From a virus, in the IMG/VR virus record IMGVR_UViG_3300020205_001645, positions 1-26,352 of that record: a stretch of 26,352 nucleotides of DNA; one strand, 5' to 3'. The notes beneath the pieces are model-generated. The model was not told the origin of the DNA, ran no database searches, and saw only the letters and a program-made list of their open reading frames with translations. Made by a program: the position numbers and the translations under genes. Below, one piece after another: positions 7,918 to 14,822 of the stretch (position 1 is the stretch's first letter; each line of letters starts with the position of its first letter).

Positions 7918-8105
7918 CCTCCACCCATGATAATCTTTTCAACATGCTCTCTGTGAACTTTGCGATGATGCAAAACTTCAACTACACGCTAGTTGATCTA
8001 GAGAGCATGATGCCATGGGAGCGGAGGGTTTATATTGATTTGTTGATGCAGCATTTGAAAGAAGAAAAGGAACGAATGGAATCTCTGAAGAGTCAACGGG
8101 GATAA
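7210..8105 (+). CDS. gp26 -1 frameshift extension product (298 aa), candidate tail assembly chaperone
   Basis: If ribosomes slip back one base on T TTT TTC (7905-7911), gp26 residues 1-234 are joined to 64 more residues encoded from 7911 to 8102, with the stop at 8103. The extension begins LLASTHDNLFNM and contains NFNYTLVDLESMMPWERRVY and a charged helix (HLKEEKERMESLKSQRG). The -1 frame is open from the slip site without a stop, and the internal ATG at 7944 has no Shine-Dalgarno, so frameshifting explains expression better than reinitiation. The arrangement (short zero-frame product, rarer extended product, tape measure 12 bases later) is that of lambda G/GT. Frameshifting itself is inferred, not shown. 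Confidence 0.7.
7905..7911 (+). promoter_or_regulatory. Slippery heptamer T TTT TTC for -1 frameshifting
   Basis: In the gp26 frame the codons are AGT TTT TTC TCC TAG, so T-TTT-TTC fits the X-XXY-YYZ pattern exactly, two codons before the gp26 stop. Both tRNAs can re-pair after a one-base slip back, and the new frame is open for 64 codons. Confidence 0.75.
7943..8009 (+). repeat. Inverted repeat around the internal ATG of the gp26 extension
   Basis: CATGCTCTC (7943-7951) and GAGAGCATG (8001-8009) are perfectly complementary over 9 bases, with a 49-base loop. The left arm contains the internal ATG (7944). In mRNA the stem would begin 31 bases after the slippery site. It may hide the internal start codon or act as a distant frameshift stimulator; chance is also possible. 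Confidence 0.4.
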
Positions 8106-8116
8106 AGGACAGATAG

Positions 8117-10810
8117 ATGGCTGAACCAACACAAGGCAATCCTACACCACCAAACAACCAAGACGGGCTTAGACCACCCGTGTCGAATGAGGCCTCAACA
8201 AAGGCGTTCGACAAGTTTTTTGCTGAAATGGAATCCCTCAAGAAGACCATCGAAGAATCTAAAAAAGTACTAGAAACACAGAAGAAACTCCAAGCCGACC
8301 TTAATAAAGCGTCCCTAGACGAACAAAAGGCTAGAGACAGTATCACGGTCGGTATAAAGAAATTGGATGCCGAAACACAGAAGTATAAAAACACTCAAGG
8401 CGAGTGGCTTGCTGAAACCGAAGCAATGCAAGCCAAATATGTTGATGATGTTGAGCGTCTTCGAGAAGCACACCGCGAGACCGAAAAAAGTTTCTTTGAT
8501 GTATCAGATGCATTGATGACCAATACGAAACTGATTGGCGATGAAAGAGATGCCAGACAGTCTGCTTTGTTTGGTATGAGAGACTTGCGCGATGCGATGA
8601 GAGAGTTCGATCCCGAAATTGCTGCGGGGATGAGCAAAGCATACGGAGAAGCAGCAAATTTAGTTCTTGAGTCAAATAAAGAACTAGATGCTGCTAACGC
8701 TACTGTAGCAAAAGAGTCGGGCGAAGAACTGTCAAAAGCATTGGGTGAAATGGCTGAGGGATTGAGAGATGCAAATTCGTCAGATGTTCGGGCAGAGGCA
8801 CTCAGACAACAAGAAGCCGTCTTTGAAGCACAGCAAGCATTTGCACAAGAAACCAAAAAACTAGCAGATGAATTATCAACAACCGAGATTGCTCAACAAC
8901 TCGCACAGGCGGGTGGTGTTGTTGGTATTGGTGATATCAAAAAAGAGATTGATAATATTGGCGGATTGACCGAGAAGGCTGTCGCTCTCTATAAAACAAA
9001 AAACAAAGAGGCAAGCGACAGCGATATCAAACGATACAAAGAACAGTTTGTTTATCAACAGAAATCGTTAATTCAACAGCGGCTTGAACAGAAGTTTACC
9101 AAAGAACTTGATGAGCAACGAAACAAGCGCATTCTCAAAATTGTAGAAGAGAAAAAGGTATCCAAAGATGCCGCTGCAAGGATTGATGTTGGTAGTAGTG
9201 AAGGTAAAGAAGCCGACGCAAATTTGATTAAGAGACACCAAGACACTATGAAAGGTCTTGAGGGTCTCAATGCAACTCAACTTGCAATGCTAGAAAATGC
9301 AAAAGAGAGTGATATGAGGTTGGCAGAAAAGGAAGCAGAAGCAGTAAACGATGTCCCTGCGTGGGCACAAAAGTTCACAGATTCGATTGCAATCCTTAAT
9401 GACACCATGGGGGGTATGTTCAAGAAGGAAGATGGTTGGTTCAAAACCATACTTCTAATCCTAGCCGTCAGCGTTGGTGCAGTTCTTGGATATATCTTTT
9501 ACAAGGTTATGTTTATCTTCAACATTCTCAAAGGCGTTTTAGGTCTGCTTACCAATCTCCCATTTGGAATTGGTAAAGCAATCGGAGGAGTCTTTGGAAA
9601 ATTGGGTGGTATTGGTGGAGGCATCGGAAAGATCTTTAGCGGTATCGGAACTAAATTGGGTGGGTTTGGAAAGGGGCTTGCTACCCTTTTCCCATTCTTA
9701 GGAAGATTTGGAGCAGCCTTTAAATTTGGGTTCCGCGTTCTTGGCAAATTCTTTTTCTATGCTCAACTTGCAGTCGATGCGGTTTACGGAGCATATAAGG
9801 GATTCCAACAATTGGGCAACATTAAAGGTCTCATCATGGGTGCTATTGCACAGATGATTAGTGGATTGACATTTGGACTTCTCGACTTCCAAGACATTTT
9901 TAACTTTTTCAATACAACAATGGGAGATGTGTTTGATGGGATCGCGGGTGTATTTGAGCCGATAGTAGAATTCTTCCAAAAGGTCTACACAAACTTTGTG
10001 GATACATTCTCTCGGATAATGGCTGTTTTTAAGGGAGATGGATCTATCTTTAGCAAGATCTTCAAGGTGATTCAAATCGCAATTACCGCAATGGTGAAAA
10101 ACATAGTCTCTTATGTCATCATGATAGTAAAGACAGCCTTTAATTTATTCGTAGTTTTACCTTACAAAATCAATAAGTTCATTGTGGAGATGCTTGTTAA
10201 GTTGGCCGAGTTGACTTATAGTGCTTTCATGTCGCTGTGGGAATATATTTCAAGCGGTGAAATATTGGCAGATGTTGTAAATTTTGGCGCATGGCTTTAC
10301 ACGGAACTTATTGATTTATTTGCAGGAATTATAAACTCAATCGCCGATGGATTGGGCGAATTGCCAATAGTGGGTGGGTATATCAAGGAAGCCTTGGGGG
10401 GTGGCGCGGGTGGCGATGGTCTTCAACTTGCTGTAGAGAAGAGTGCTGAAATTGTCCAAGATGCAAAGGAAAGCGCAGATACAATTTCATCTAATGTTGC
10501 AACAAGTGTTCCAGGTGGTACAGTAGAATTCGCCGATTCATCGGTCACTCCAATTGCAACACCAAGTGGAAAAGTTCAATTCGCCGCGCCAAGTTATGCG
10601 GCAAGCACAGTTAACAATGCTACTACAAATAATTCTAATGCGAGAATGGAAGCAGCCAACCAAGGTGGAACTGCTGTGGTCAATGCACCGACAACAACAA
10701 ACATTTCGGGTGGTGGTGGTGGCGAGAGCAATGTAATGTTCCCAACAAACAATAGAAATACAGAACCTACACTTCGCGCTTTGTTGTTTCAGGAATGTCC
10801 CGCCCTATAA
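8117..10810 (+). CDS. 29: Tail length tape measure protein, gp29-like
   Basis: This 897-aa protein has the make-up of a tape measure. Residues about 25-420 are highly charged, helical and Ala/Glu/Lys/Gln-rich, suited to a long coiled coil. A hydrophobic segment follows near 440-475 (TILLILAVSVGAVLGYIF), then a Gly-rich stretch near 490-545 with glycine-zipper spacing, and further hydrophobic helices to about 760. The C-terminal 100 residues are low-complexity Ser/Thr/Asn/Gly. T4 gp29 has 590 residues; at the usual 1.5 angstroms per residue this protein predicts a tail of about 130-135 nm. Its position just after the gp26 frameshift cassette supports the call. The ATG follows an AAGGA site. 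It converges on gp32 with a terminator between. Confidence 0.85.
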   Translation: MAEPTQGNPTPPNNQDGLRPPVSNEASTKAFDKFFAEMESLKKTIEESKKVLETQKKLQADLNKASLDEQKARDSITVGIKKLDAETQKYKNTQGEWLAETEAMQAKYVDDVERLREAHRETEKSFFDVSDALMTNTKLIGDERDARQSALFGMRDLRDAMREFDPEIAAGMSKAYGEAANLVLESNKELDAANATVAKESGEELSKALGEMAEGLRDANSSDVRAEALRQQEAVFEAQQAFAQETKKLADELSTTEIAQQLAQAGGVVGIGDIKKEIDNIGGLTEKAVALYKTKNKEASDSDIKRYKEQFVYQQKSLIQQRLEQKFTKELDEQRNKRILKIVEEKKVSKDAAARIDVGSSEGKEADANLIKRHQDTMKGLEGLNATQLAMLENAKESDMRLAEKEAEAVNDVPAWAQKFTDSIAILNDTMGGMFKKEDGWFKTILLILAVSVGAVLGYIFYKVMFIFNILKGVLGLLTNLPFGIGKAIGGVFGKLGGIGGGIGKIFSGIGTKLGGFGKGLATLFPFLGRFGAAFKFGFRVLGKFFFYAQLAVDAVYGAYKGFQQLGNIKGLIMGAIAQMISGLTFGLLDFQDIFNFFNTTMGDVFDGIAGVFEPIVEFFQKVYTNFVDTFSRIMAVFKGDGSIFSKIFKVIQIAITAMVKNIVSYVIMIVKTAFNLFVVLPYKINKFIVEMLVKLAELTYSAFMSLWEYISSGEILADVVNFGAWLYTELIDLFAGIINSIADGLGELPIVGGYIKEALGGGAGGDGLQLAVEKSAEIVQDAKESADTISSNVATSVPGGTVEFADSSVTPIATPSGKVQFAAPSYAASTVNNATTNNSNARMEAANQGGTAVVNAPTTTNISGGGGGESNVMFPTNNRNTEPTLRALLFQECPAL

Positions 10811-10842
10811 AAACAACCGCCACCCATTTCTGAGTGGCAGTT
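10807..10842 (-). terminator. Rho-independent terminator of the gp32 operon
   Basis: On the minus strand a 9-bp stem, AACTGCCAC pairing with GTGGCGGTT through one G-U, encloses a 10-base loop and is followed by GTTTTTAT. It lies 32 bases past the gp32 stop. On the plus strand the stem has a C-A mismatch and no T-run follows, so it mainly stops minus-strand transcription before the tape measure. Confidence 0.75.
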
Positions 10843-10873
10843 GATATGCGTCCACGGCATGGTTGCTTACGAA

Positions 10874-11803
10874 TCAATCATCGTCATCAGCCAACTTCTT
10901 AAAGTAGGCAAATGCATCTTCGCCTTCATCCTCTGACTTGGGTGCCTTGCTATGAGACTTCTTTGCAGGAGTCTCTTCTGCAACGGGTGCAGACTTAGAC
11001 TTCATCTTGCTACGAAAGTCTTCAGGCTCTGCATCTTCCGCACGGGCAGCGGAACCTTCTACTGCGCCACCCTTAAGTACCTGATCCATACGACCCTTCA
11101 GTTCCTCATAAGACTTGAACTGATCGGGTGTGACGAATGGCTGTAGCGCATGCTGTGTCTTCCATACCGACTCAAGACGCTTGTCATCGCCATCAAACAA
11201 TTCTGATGGGGCTTGAAATCCACTCTTCTCGTATGAAACATAACCCGATTCAAGATGAGCCTTCAACTTGAAGTTTGCACCTTGCCAAAAGTCAAACGGA
11301 TTGATCTTGGTTTCATCAGGCGTGGTTGGGTTCATTGCCTCCTGCAACTTGTCAAAGATCTTCTTTCCGAACTTGTAGAGGAAAACCTTGCCTTCGTTAT
11401 CACGATTTGTTGGATCGTTCACCACAAGGATATTGGCAATGTAAGACAACTTGCGCTTACGATCACGGGCGATGCCCTTGTTTGATTCGAGACCGCTGTT
11501 CCAAAGTTCGTTATTTGCCTCACATACAGGGCACTTCTTCCCAACGGTGGTCGGGCAGTTCTCAATCATCCAACCGCCCTTGCCTTGGAATCCGTGGGAG
11601 AACAGTCGAACCCATGGAATGTCCTCTCCCTCTACGGGGGGCAAGAACCGAACGACTGCATATCCATTACCCGCCTTGTCGCGCTCTAGCGACCAAAAGC
11701 GATCATCATCATAGTTCTTCTTGTCGCTGCTCTTGCTCATTTCCTTCGACAACTTGTCGATGCTTGACTGAGCGTTCTTCTTCATGCTTGCGAATCCTGA
11801 CAT
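10874..11803 (-). CDS. 32: Single-stranded DNA-binding protein, gp32
   Basis: This 309-aa protein (T4 gp32 is 301 aa) coats single-stranded DNA in replication and recombination and recruits UvsY. The core DRFWSLERDKAGNGYAVVRF and WVRLFSHGFQGKGGW is characteristic. H70, C83, C91 and C94 (in ENCPTTVGKKCPVCEANNE) correspond to the zinc ligands of T4 gp32. The N-terminal basic residues fit the cooperativity domain, and the acidic tail (EDEGEDAFAYFKKLADDDD) fits the protein-interaction domain. A good AAAGGAG site lies 9 bases before the ATG. A sigma70-type promoter stands just upstream and a terminator just downstream, so gp32 can be made as a single early transcript as well as from the upstream operon. 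Confidence 0.95.
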   Translation of the reverse strand: MSGFASMKKNAQSSIDKLSKEMSKSSDKKNYDDDRFWSLERDKAGNGYAVVRFLPPVEGEDIPWVRLFSHGFQGKGGWMIENCPTTVGKKCPVCEANNELWNSGLESNKGIARDRKRKLSYIANILVVNDPTNRDNEGKVFLYKFGKKIFDKLQEAMNPTTPDETKINPFDFWQGANFKLKAHLESGYVSYEKSGFQAPSELFDGDDKRLESVWKTQHALQPFVTPDQFKSYEELKGRMDQVLKGGAVEGSAARAEDAEPEDFRSKMKSKSAPVAEETPAKKSHSKAPKSEDEGEDAFAYFKKLADDDD

Positions 11804-11843
11804 GTTTTGTATCTCCTTTGTATTGTGTAAAATGATTTAACTA

Positions 11844-11872
11844 AGTATAATGCGTATTTTTGTATTAGTCAA
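11844..11872 (-). promoter_or_regulatory. Sigma70-type early promoter of gp32
   Basis: The minus strand reads TTGACT (11872-11867), 17 bases, TATACT (11849-11844). The -35 overlaps the last codons and stop of gp33. The expected start near 11837 leaves a leader of about 33 bases containing AAAGGAG. Confidence 0.8.
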
Positions 11873-12104
11873 GGGGCAATTTTGAAGATTTCTTCATTCC
11901 CCTTAACATATTTCGATCCTCAAACTCTGCCTTCAGTTTTTCCCGAATCGGCTTTGTGACCAACTTGGCGACCGACTCGGGTTCGATGCCGTGCTTCTCA
12001 CACAGTTCAAGAATGGCATCGATGTATTTGCCCTCCTTTCGATTCTTACAAAGTTCTTCAATCTCTTTGCTGAATGTTTCTTCGATATTTATAATTGAAC
12101 CCAT
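11865..12104 (-). CDS. 33: Late transcription coactivator, gp33-like
   Basis: This 79-aa protein resembles the short gp33 of marine T4-like phages. gp33 bridges host RNA polymerase and the sliding clamp so that gp55 can activate late promoters. Evidence: FSKEIEELC, then YIDAILELCEKHGIEPESVA and KLVTKPIREKLKAEFEDRNM, a helical pattern shared with T4 gp33, and the end SSKLPLD, similar to the clamp-binding C-terminus of the family. Its start overlaps the previous stop by one base (TAATG). Presence with gp55 in this window supports a T4-type late switch. A TATAAATA sequence lies inside its first codons. Confidence 0.8.
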   Translation of the reverse strand: MGSIINIEETFSKEIEELCKNRKEGKYIDAILELCEKHGIEPESVAKLVTKPIREKLKAEFEDRNMLRGMKKSSKLPLD

Positions 12105-12346
12105 TATGGAACACTCTCATCTTCTGTTGGATCTGCGGTTTCAATTGGCATCTCTCCAATGCTATCAACCCAACGATTGATGCCAACTTCAAACTCGTCG
12201 GCTGTTAGGAGAATTCCAATCTGTTCTCCTTTATCTGTCATAAAACGGATGCAATGATATCGCTCTTCCGTAGGAGGAACAACAGCCTCGTCCACGCGCG
12301 TGAATGTCCAACCAAATCTTTCAAACAGTCTTTTGAGCCAACTCAT
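12104..12346 (-). CDS. Small unknown protein between nuclease and gp33
   Basis: The most likely start is the ATG at 12346, giving 80 aa (MSWLKRLFERFGWTF...). It is preceded at 6 bases by AGGAGATC (12358-12351), while the longer reading from 12463 has no comparable site and overlaps the nuclease gene deeply. The chosen start overlaps the nuclease C-terminus by 26 bases. The protein has a basic amphipathic N-terminus and an acidic C-terminus (ETADPTEDESVP), with a predicted beta section between (YHCIRFMTDKGEQIGILLTA). I do not recognise a family. It lies in the gp33-gp32 operon and is translationally coupled. Confidence 0.65.
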   Translation of the reverse strand: MSWLKRLFERFGWTFTRVDEAVVPPTEERYHCIRFMTDKGEQIGILLTADEFEVGINRWVDSIGEMPIETADPTEDESVP

Positions 12347-13004
12347 TGGCGATCTCCTGTACTCTCTTAAAATTGTTTTTTGCCCAATAGGATCGGATGA
12401 CATTTGCCAATCCTTCTTTAAAGTCTCTGCGATGTTCGACAAACTCTTGAGCAGTACCTTCATCTGTTGTTATTAGCACAACAAGCCGCTCAATTCGTGT
12501 GCCCGTTCGTTCTTCCCACATGTATGAATATGCGGATGCTTGGTGAAAGTAGTTAGTAATCCAAGATCGCTTTTTCTCTTTCGATGCAGTCTTGAAGTCA
12601 ATAATAGCGGGTTCTCCACAATATTCACCAATGCAATCAGTTCGTCCCGCAAGCATCAGATTGTCTGACCACAGACCATTTTCAATTGCATAGATCTCTC
12701 CTATGTTTTCCAAAAGGGGTAGGATCGGATCGAAGTGTACGCGATCACCGATCTCCTTGGGAACAACATTGTTTCTGAGATATTCTTCAACCAAGGTGTG
12801 TAATTTGTTTCCACGATTCATCGCCATTCGCGACTTCTTGTCGTTCTCGGGATTCTCTCGCCACTTCTTCCACTTCGCGGCATCTTCGTGATTGACCACC
12901 GTGGTTACTGATGGGTACCACTTACCATTAGTTGGCGATTGGTAGTAGCGTCCGACCCCATCTGCTTCTACCGAAACGAGTTGTTTCGCATCATTTGTGT
13001 TCAT
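12321..13004 (-). CDS. PD-(D/E)XK (RecB/Cas4-like) nuclease
   Basis: This 227-aa protein has the motifs of the PD-(D/E)XK exonuclease superfamily. The N-terminus resembles phage members that begin with a short beta section (YYQSPTNGKWYPSVTTVVNH). The active site is AGRTDCIGEY, then AIIDFKTASKEKKRSW, giving the D...DxK pattern near residues 120-140, followed by the QxxxY motif in HQASAYSYMWEE. The likely role is DNA end processing in replication, recombination or host DNA breakdown. The ATG lies 2 bases after the FmdB-like stop. Family assignment is good; the exact substrate cannot be told. Confidence 0.8.
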   Translation of the reverse strand: MNTNDAKQLVSVEADGVGRYYQSPTNGKWYPSVTTVVNHEDAAKWKKWRENPENDKKSRMAMNRGNKLHTLVEEYLRNNVVPKEIGDRVHFDPILPLLENIGEIYAIENGLWSDNLMLAGRTDCIGEYCGEPAIIDFKTASKEKKRSWITNYFHQASAYSYMWEERTGTRIERLVVLITTDEGTAQEFVEHRRDFKEGLANVIRSYWAKNNFKRVQEIANELAQKTV

Positions 13005-13006
13005 TG

Positions 13007-13261
13007 TTAATAATCTTTCATTCCATGACGAGGATGCGCTGATTTGATCTTGGAAATAACTTCCCTAAAGCCGCTGTCGGGTTTAAGAACACCCAACCTA
13101 ACGGGATCAATAACGGGAGGCGCAGTTGGAATATACTGCTCCACTTCTTTCTTACCACATTTCGGACAGGGGCTTTTGCATGGCTTATCGTGATCCTTCA
13201 TCCGAAGAAATTCTTCGAACTTGTGGTCACATGCATGACAGATATAATCATAGTTTGGCAT
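13007..13261 (-). CDS. FmdB-type zinc ribbon protein
   Basis: This 84-aa protein has the FmdB pattern: MPNYDYICHACDHKFEEF with a first CxxC, then CPKCGKKEVEQYIP with a second, which should bind one zinc. The C-terminal half is unassigned. Such proteins are common in marine T4-like phages and are often described as putative regulators, but their function is unknown. A late box (GATAAATA) overlaps the stop codon of the upstream gene, 11 bases before this ATG, so the gene can be transcribed separately late in infection. No Shine-Dalgarno is visible in those 11 bases. Confidence 0.85.
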   Translation of the reverse strand: MPNYDYICHACDHKFEEFLRMKDHDKPCKSPCPKCGKKEVEQYIPTAPPVIDPVRLGVLKPDSGFREVISKIKSAHPRHGMKDY

Positions 13262-13272
13262 AGTGAGTATTC

Positions 13273-13280
13273 TATTTATC
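13273..13280 (-). promoter_or_regulatory. Late promoter box GATAAATA overlapping a stop codon
   Basis: The minus strand reads GGATAAATAG. Its TAA (13278-13276) is the stop codon of the upstream 179-aa gene. The FmdB-like ATG lies 11 bases past the box. Confidence 0.65.
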
Positions 13281-13815
13281 CAACTTCGTTAACAAACCAT
13301 GATGGAACGGGTGTCTTAGCCCACTTGGCAAAACGCTTCTTTTCGCCGATATAGTAATTGCGATACGCAGTAACAGCATCTTTACATCGGTATTGCTCGG
13401 GCATTGCCTGTGCAAATGGTGTTAATGAACCAATCTTGATGTTTTGAGGGCAACTGAAAAGAACACTCAATAGATCATGCATGGAGTGTTTTTTGTGGTA
13501 TCGATTTGTATATTCAAACATGAGACTTGATGCATGTTGCCATAGCCAATCGTAGTTACACGATGTCTCCATTGCCCAACGAGTACATGGATGATTTACC
13601 ATTGTAGCAAGACAAAGTCGATTGTCGTATTCGGGGTGAACCCAATGCTTGATCTTGCGACCACTCTTGGAAATACGAATCGTTGGTTCGCCATCAAGCA
13701 CACGATGTGCCGTAGAAAGCATTTGCACACTTTCAACAATCATCTTCACAACATGTTTGTCACAAAGATCGTGTGCCGCATCATGCGGTGAAGATTGTAC
13801 TACGAAGATGTTCAT
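13276..13815 (-). CDS. Conserved phage protein of unknown function (MNIFV...CDKHVVKM family)
   Basis: This 179-aa protein belongs to a type I recognise from many large phages but cannot name: the start MNIFVVQSSPHDAAHDLCDK, then HVVKMIVESVQMLSTAHRVL, a mid-region HPCTRWAMETSCNYDWLW, EYTNRYHKKHS, and LTPFAQAMPEQYR with a C-terminal AYRNYYIGEKKRFAKWA. The many conserved His, Cys, Trp and Tyr residues suggest an enzyme or nucleic acid-binding protein, but no known catalytic motif is obvious. It starts just after the upstream stop (TGATATATG) with AAGGA 9 bases before. Its stop codon is part of a late promoter box for the next gene. Confidence 0.75.
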   Translation of the reverse strand: MNIFVVQSSPHDAAHDLCDKHVVKMIVESVQMLSTAHRVLDGEPTIRISKSGRKIKHWVHPEYDNRLCLATMVNHPCTRWAMETSCNYDWLWQHASSLMFEYTNRYHKKHSMHDLLSVLFSCPQNIKIGSLTPFAQAMPEQYRCKDAVTAYRNYYIGEKKRFAKWAKTPVPSWFVNEVG

Positions 13816-13818
13816 ATA

Positions 13819-14076
13819 TCAGTCCTTGAAGGAGTGGTCATTCCAAAGGTGCCACAATCGGTGTTTGATAATTGCCCAACCAAGACCAAGCCAAGACTCG
13901 GCATCATATCTTCCCGCAGAACACAGCATGGTGTATTGCCGTGGGGCATTGTATGATGCATCAAACTTGATGTCATTGAAAGTTAAGTCAATAGGCTTGG
14001 CATCGGGTGCCAATTCAGGTTCCATCTTGACTGTCTTTACTTCTCTTTTGCGGACGATTTTACTTGCCTTAGCCAT
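13819..14076 (-). CDS. Small basic unknown protein
   Basis: This 85-aa protein has a Lys/Arg-rich N-terminus (MAKASKIVRKREVKTVKMEP) and an aromatic, Trp-rich C-terminus (LGLGWAIIKHRLWHLWNDHS). I do not recognise it. Its ATG overlaps the stop of the upstream 72-aa gene by 8 bases, consistent with coupled translation in the operon driven from 14323-14350. No zinc, nuclease or membrane motif is visible. Confidence 0.6.
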   Translation of the reverse strand: MAKASKIVRKREVKTVKMEPELAPDAKPIDLTFNDIKFDASYNAPRQYTMLCSAGRYDAESWLGLGWAIIKHRLWHLWNDHSFKD

Positions 14077-14287
14077 TGCGGTGCGCTCCCATTTGTTCGA
14101 TGTTCTGTTCTTTGACCCAATATGTATCAGGCCCCCACTCGCTGCTGTGGGTGGTGACCAAATACTGCTTTCCCCAATTTGGGTGGACTTCTACCCGCCG
14201 AACAATAGCAGTTTTTCGCTCTTCTCGGAGCCAAACTTTTTGTTGTGGGGGAGTTGTCGTATATTGCTTGTTTGTGTTGTTTTCCAT
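14069..14287 (-). CDS. Small unknown protein, first gene of the minus-strand operon
   Basis: This 72-aa protein has a Thr/Gln-rich start (MENNTNKQYTTTPPQQKVWL), then a beta-rich basic part (TAIVRRVEVHPNWGKQYLVT). It is not recognised. Support for being real is a GAAAGG site 9 bases before the ATG and a near-consensus sigma70 promoter about 35 bases upstream. It begins an early operon that runs through the 85-aa and 179-aa genes towards the nuclease and gp33. A long open frame on the other strand covers this region but has no promoter or ribosome site. Confidence 0.65.
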   Translation of the reverse strand: MENNTNKQYTTTPPQQKVWLREERKTAIVRRVEVHPNWGKQYLVTTHSSEWGPDTYWVKEQNIEQMGAHRNG

Positions 14288-14322
14288 GTGTGTAGCCTTT
14301 CAATTAAACTGCGATTGTGTTA

Positions 14323-14350
14323 AGTATACCACGAATTTAGATCCTGTCAA
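14323..14350 (-). promoter_or_regulatory. Sigma70-type early promoter of the minus-strand replication operon
   Basis: The minus strand reads TTGACA (14350-14345), 16 bases, TATACT (14328-14323). The -35 is exact consensus. The expected start near 14316 leaves a leader of about 28 bases to the ATG at 14287. Confidence 0.8.
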
Positions 14351-14358
14351 GTGGTCTG

Positions 14359-14365
14359 CTAAATA
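14359..14365 (+). promoter_or_regulatory. Late promoter box CTAAATA
   Basis: GCTAAATAAG lies 19 bases before the ATG of the 14385 gene, with GAAGAGG between them as ribosome site. It stands back to back with the early promoter at 14323-14350, so this junction fires leftward early and rightward late. Confidence 0.65.
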
Positions 14366-14384
14366 AGAACAGAAGAGGTACATT

Positions 14385-14822
14385 ATGCCAACCACCCTGA
14401 CAATTCCCGAAGTACTGAAGAAAATCTCGCAAACTACAAAGAACCGCGAAGACACGGTTCGCCTTTTGCGGGAAAACGGAAGCCACGCCCTGAAGCAGTT
14501 GCTGCACTATGCATTTTTTGACAATGCACGGTGGTACAGAAGCGATCTTCCCCCCTATACTCCCGATCAAGCCCCCGAAGGCTTGACTGTATCGAGCCTG
14601 TTCCAAGAGAGCAAGCGACTTTACATCTTCAAAGAGTCCTATAACCTTCCAAAAGAACGAAAAGACATTCTTCTGATTCAGATCCTTGAAGCAGTTCATC
14701 CTGACGAAGCACAGATGATCAAGGAACTCATTTCGGGAACTTTTGTGTATGGCTATGGGTTGTCCAAGCAGACTGTACAAGAGGCATTCCCCGATATCGC
14801 TACTTCTGTGGTTGCTTCGTAA
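14385..14822 (+). CDS. Conserved T4-like phage protein of unknown function (DUF6433-like)
   Basis: This 145-aa helical protein resembles a family widespread in T4-like phages and often listed as DUF6433. Features are a helical N-terminus (TIPEVLKKISQTTKNREDTV), a conserved block near residues 45-62 (FDNARWYRSDLPPYTPDQAP), and EAVHPDEAQMIKELISG leading to the C-terminal QEAFPDI. Function is unknown. The family name is from memory and needs a search. It has its own late promoter box and a GAAGAGG site, and its last 23 bases overlap the end of the opposing RuvC-like gene. The opposite frame is also open here but has no start signals. Confidence 0.75.
   Translation: MPTTLTIPEVLKKISQTTKNREDTVRLLRENGSHALKQLLHYAFFDNARWYRSDLPPYTPDQAPEGLTVSSLFQESKRLYIFKESYNLPKERKDILLIQILEAVHPDEAQMIKELISGTFVYGYGLSKQTVQEAFPDIATSVVAS

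Noticed and set aside
8395-8856. A 153-codon minus-strand frame within the tape measure gene
   Set aside because: It is Ser/Ala/Cys-rich, the mirror of the Glu/Ala/Asp-rich coiled coil on the other strand, with no start signals.
11326-11835. A 169-codon plus-strand frame opposite gp32
   Set aside because: It is an Arg/Cys/Ser-rich shadow of the well-supported gp32 gene.
13649-14323. A 224-codon open frame on the plus strand, longer than the minus-strand genes it covers
   Set aside because: It has no promoter or ribosome site, its composition is Ser/Leu/Cys-rich like an antisense shadow, and the minus-strand frames have a sigma70 promoter, ribosome sites, coupled overlaps and a recognisable conserved protein (179 aa).
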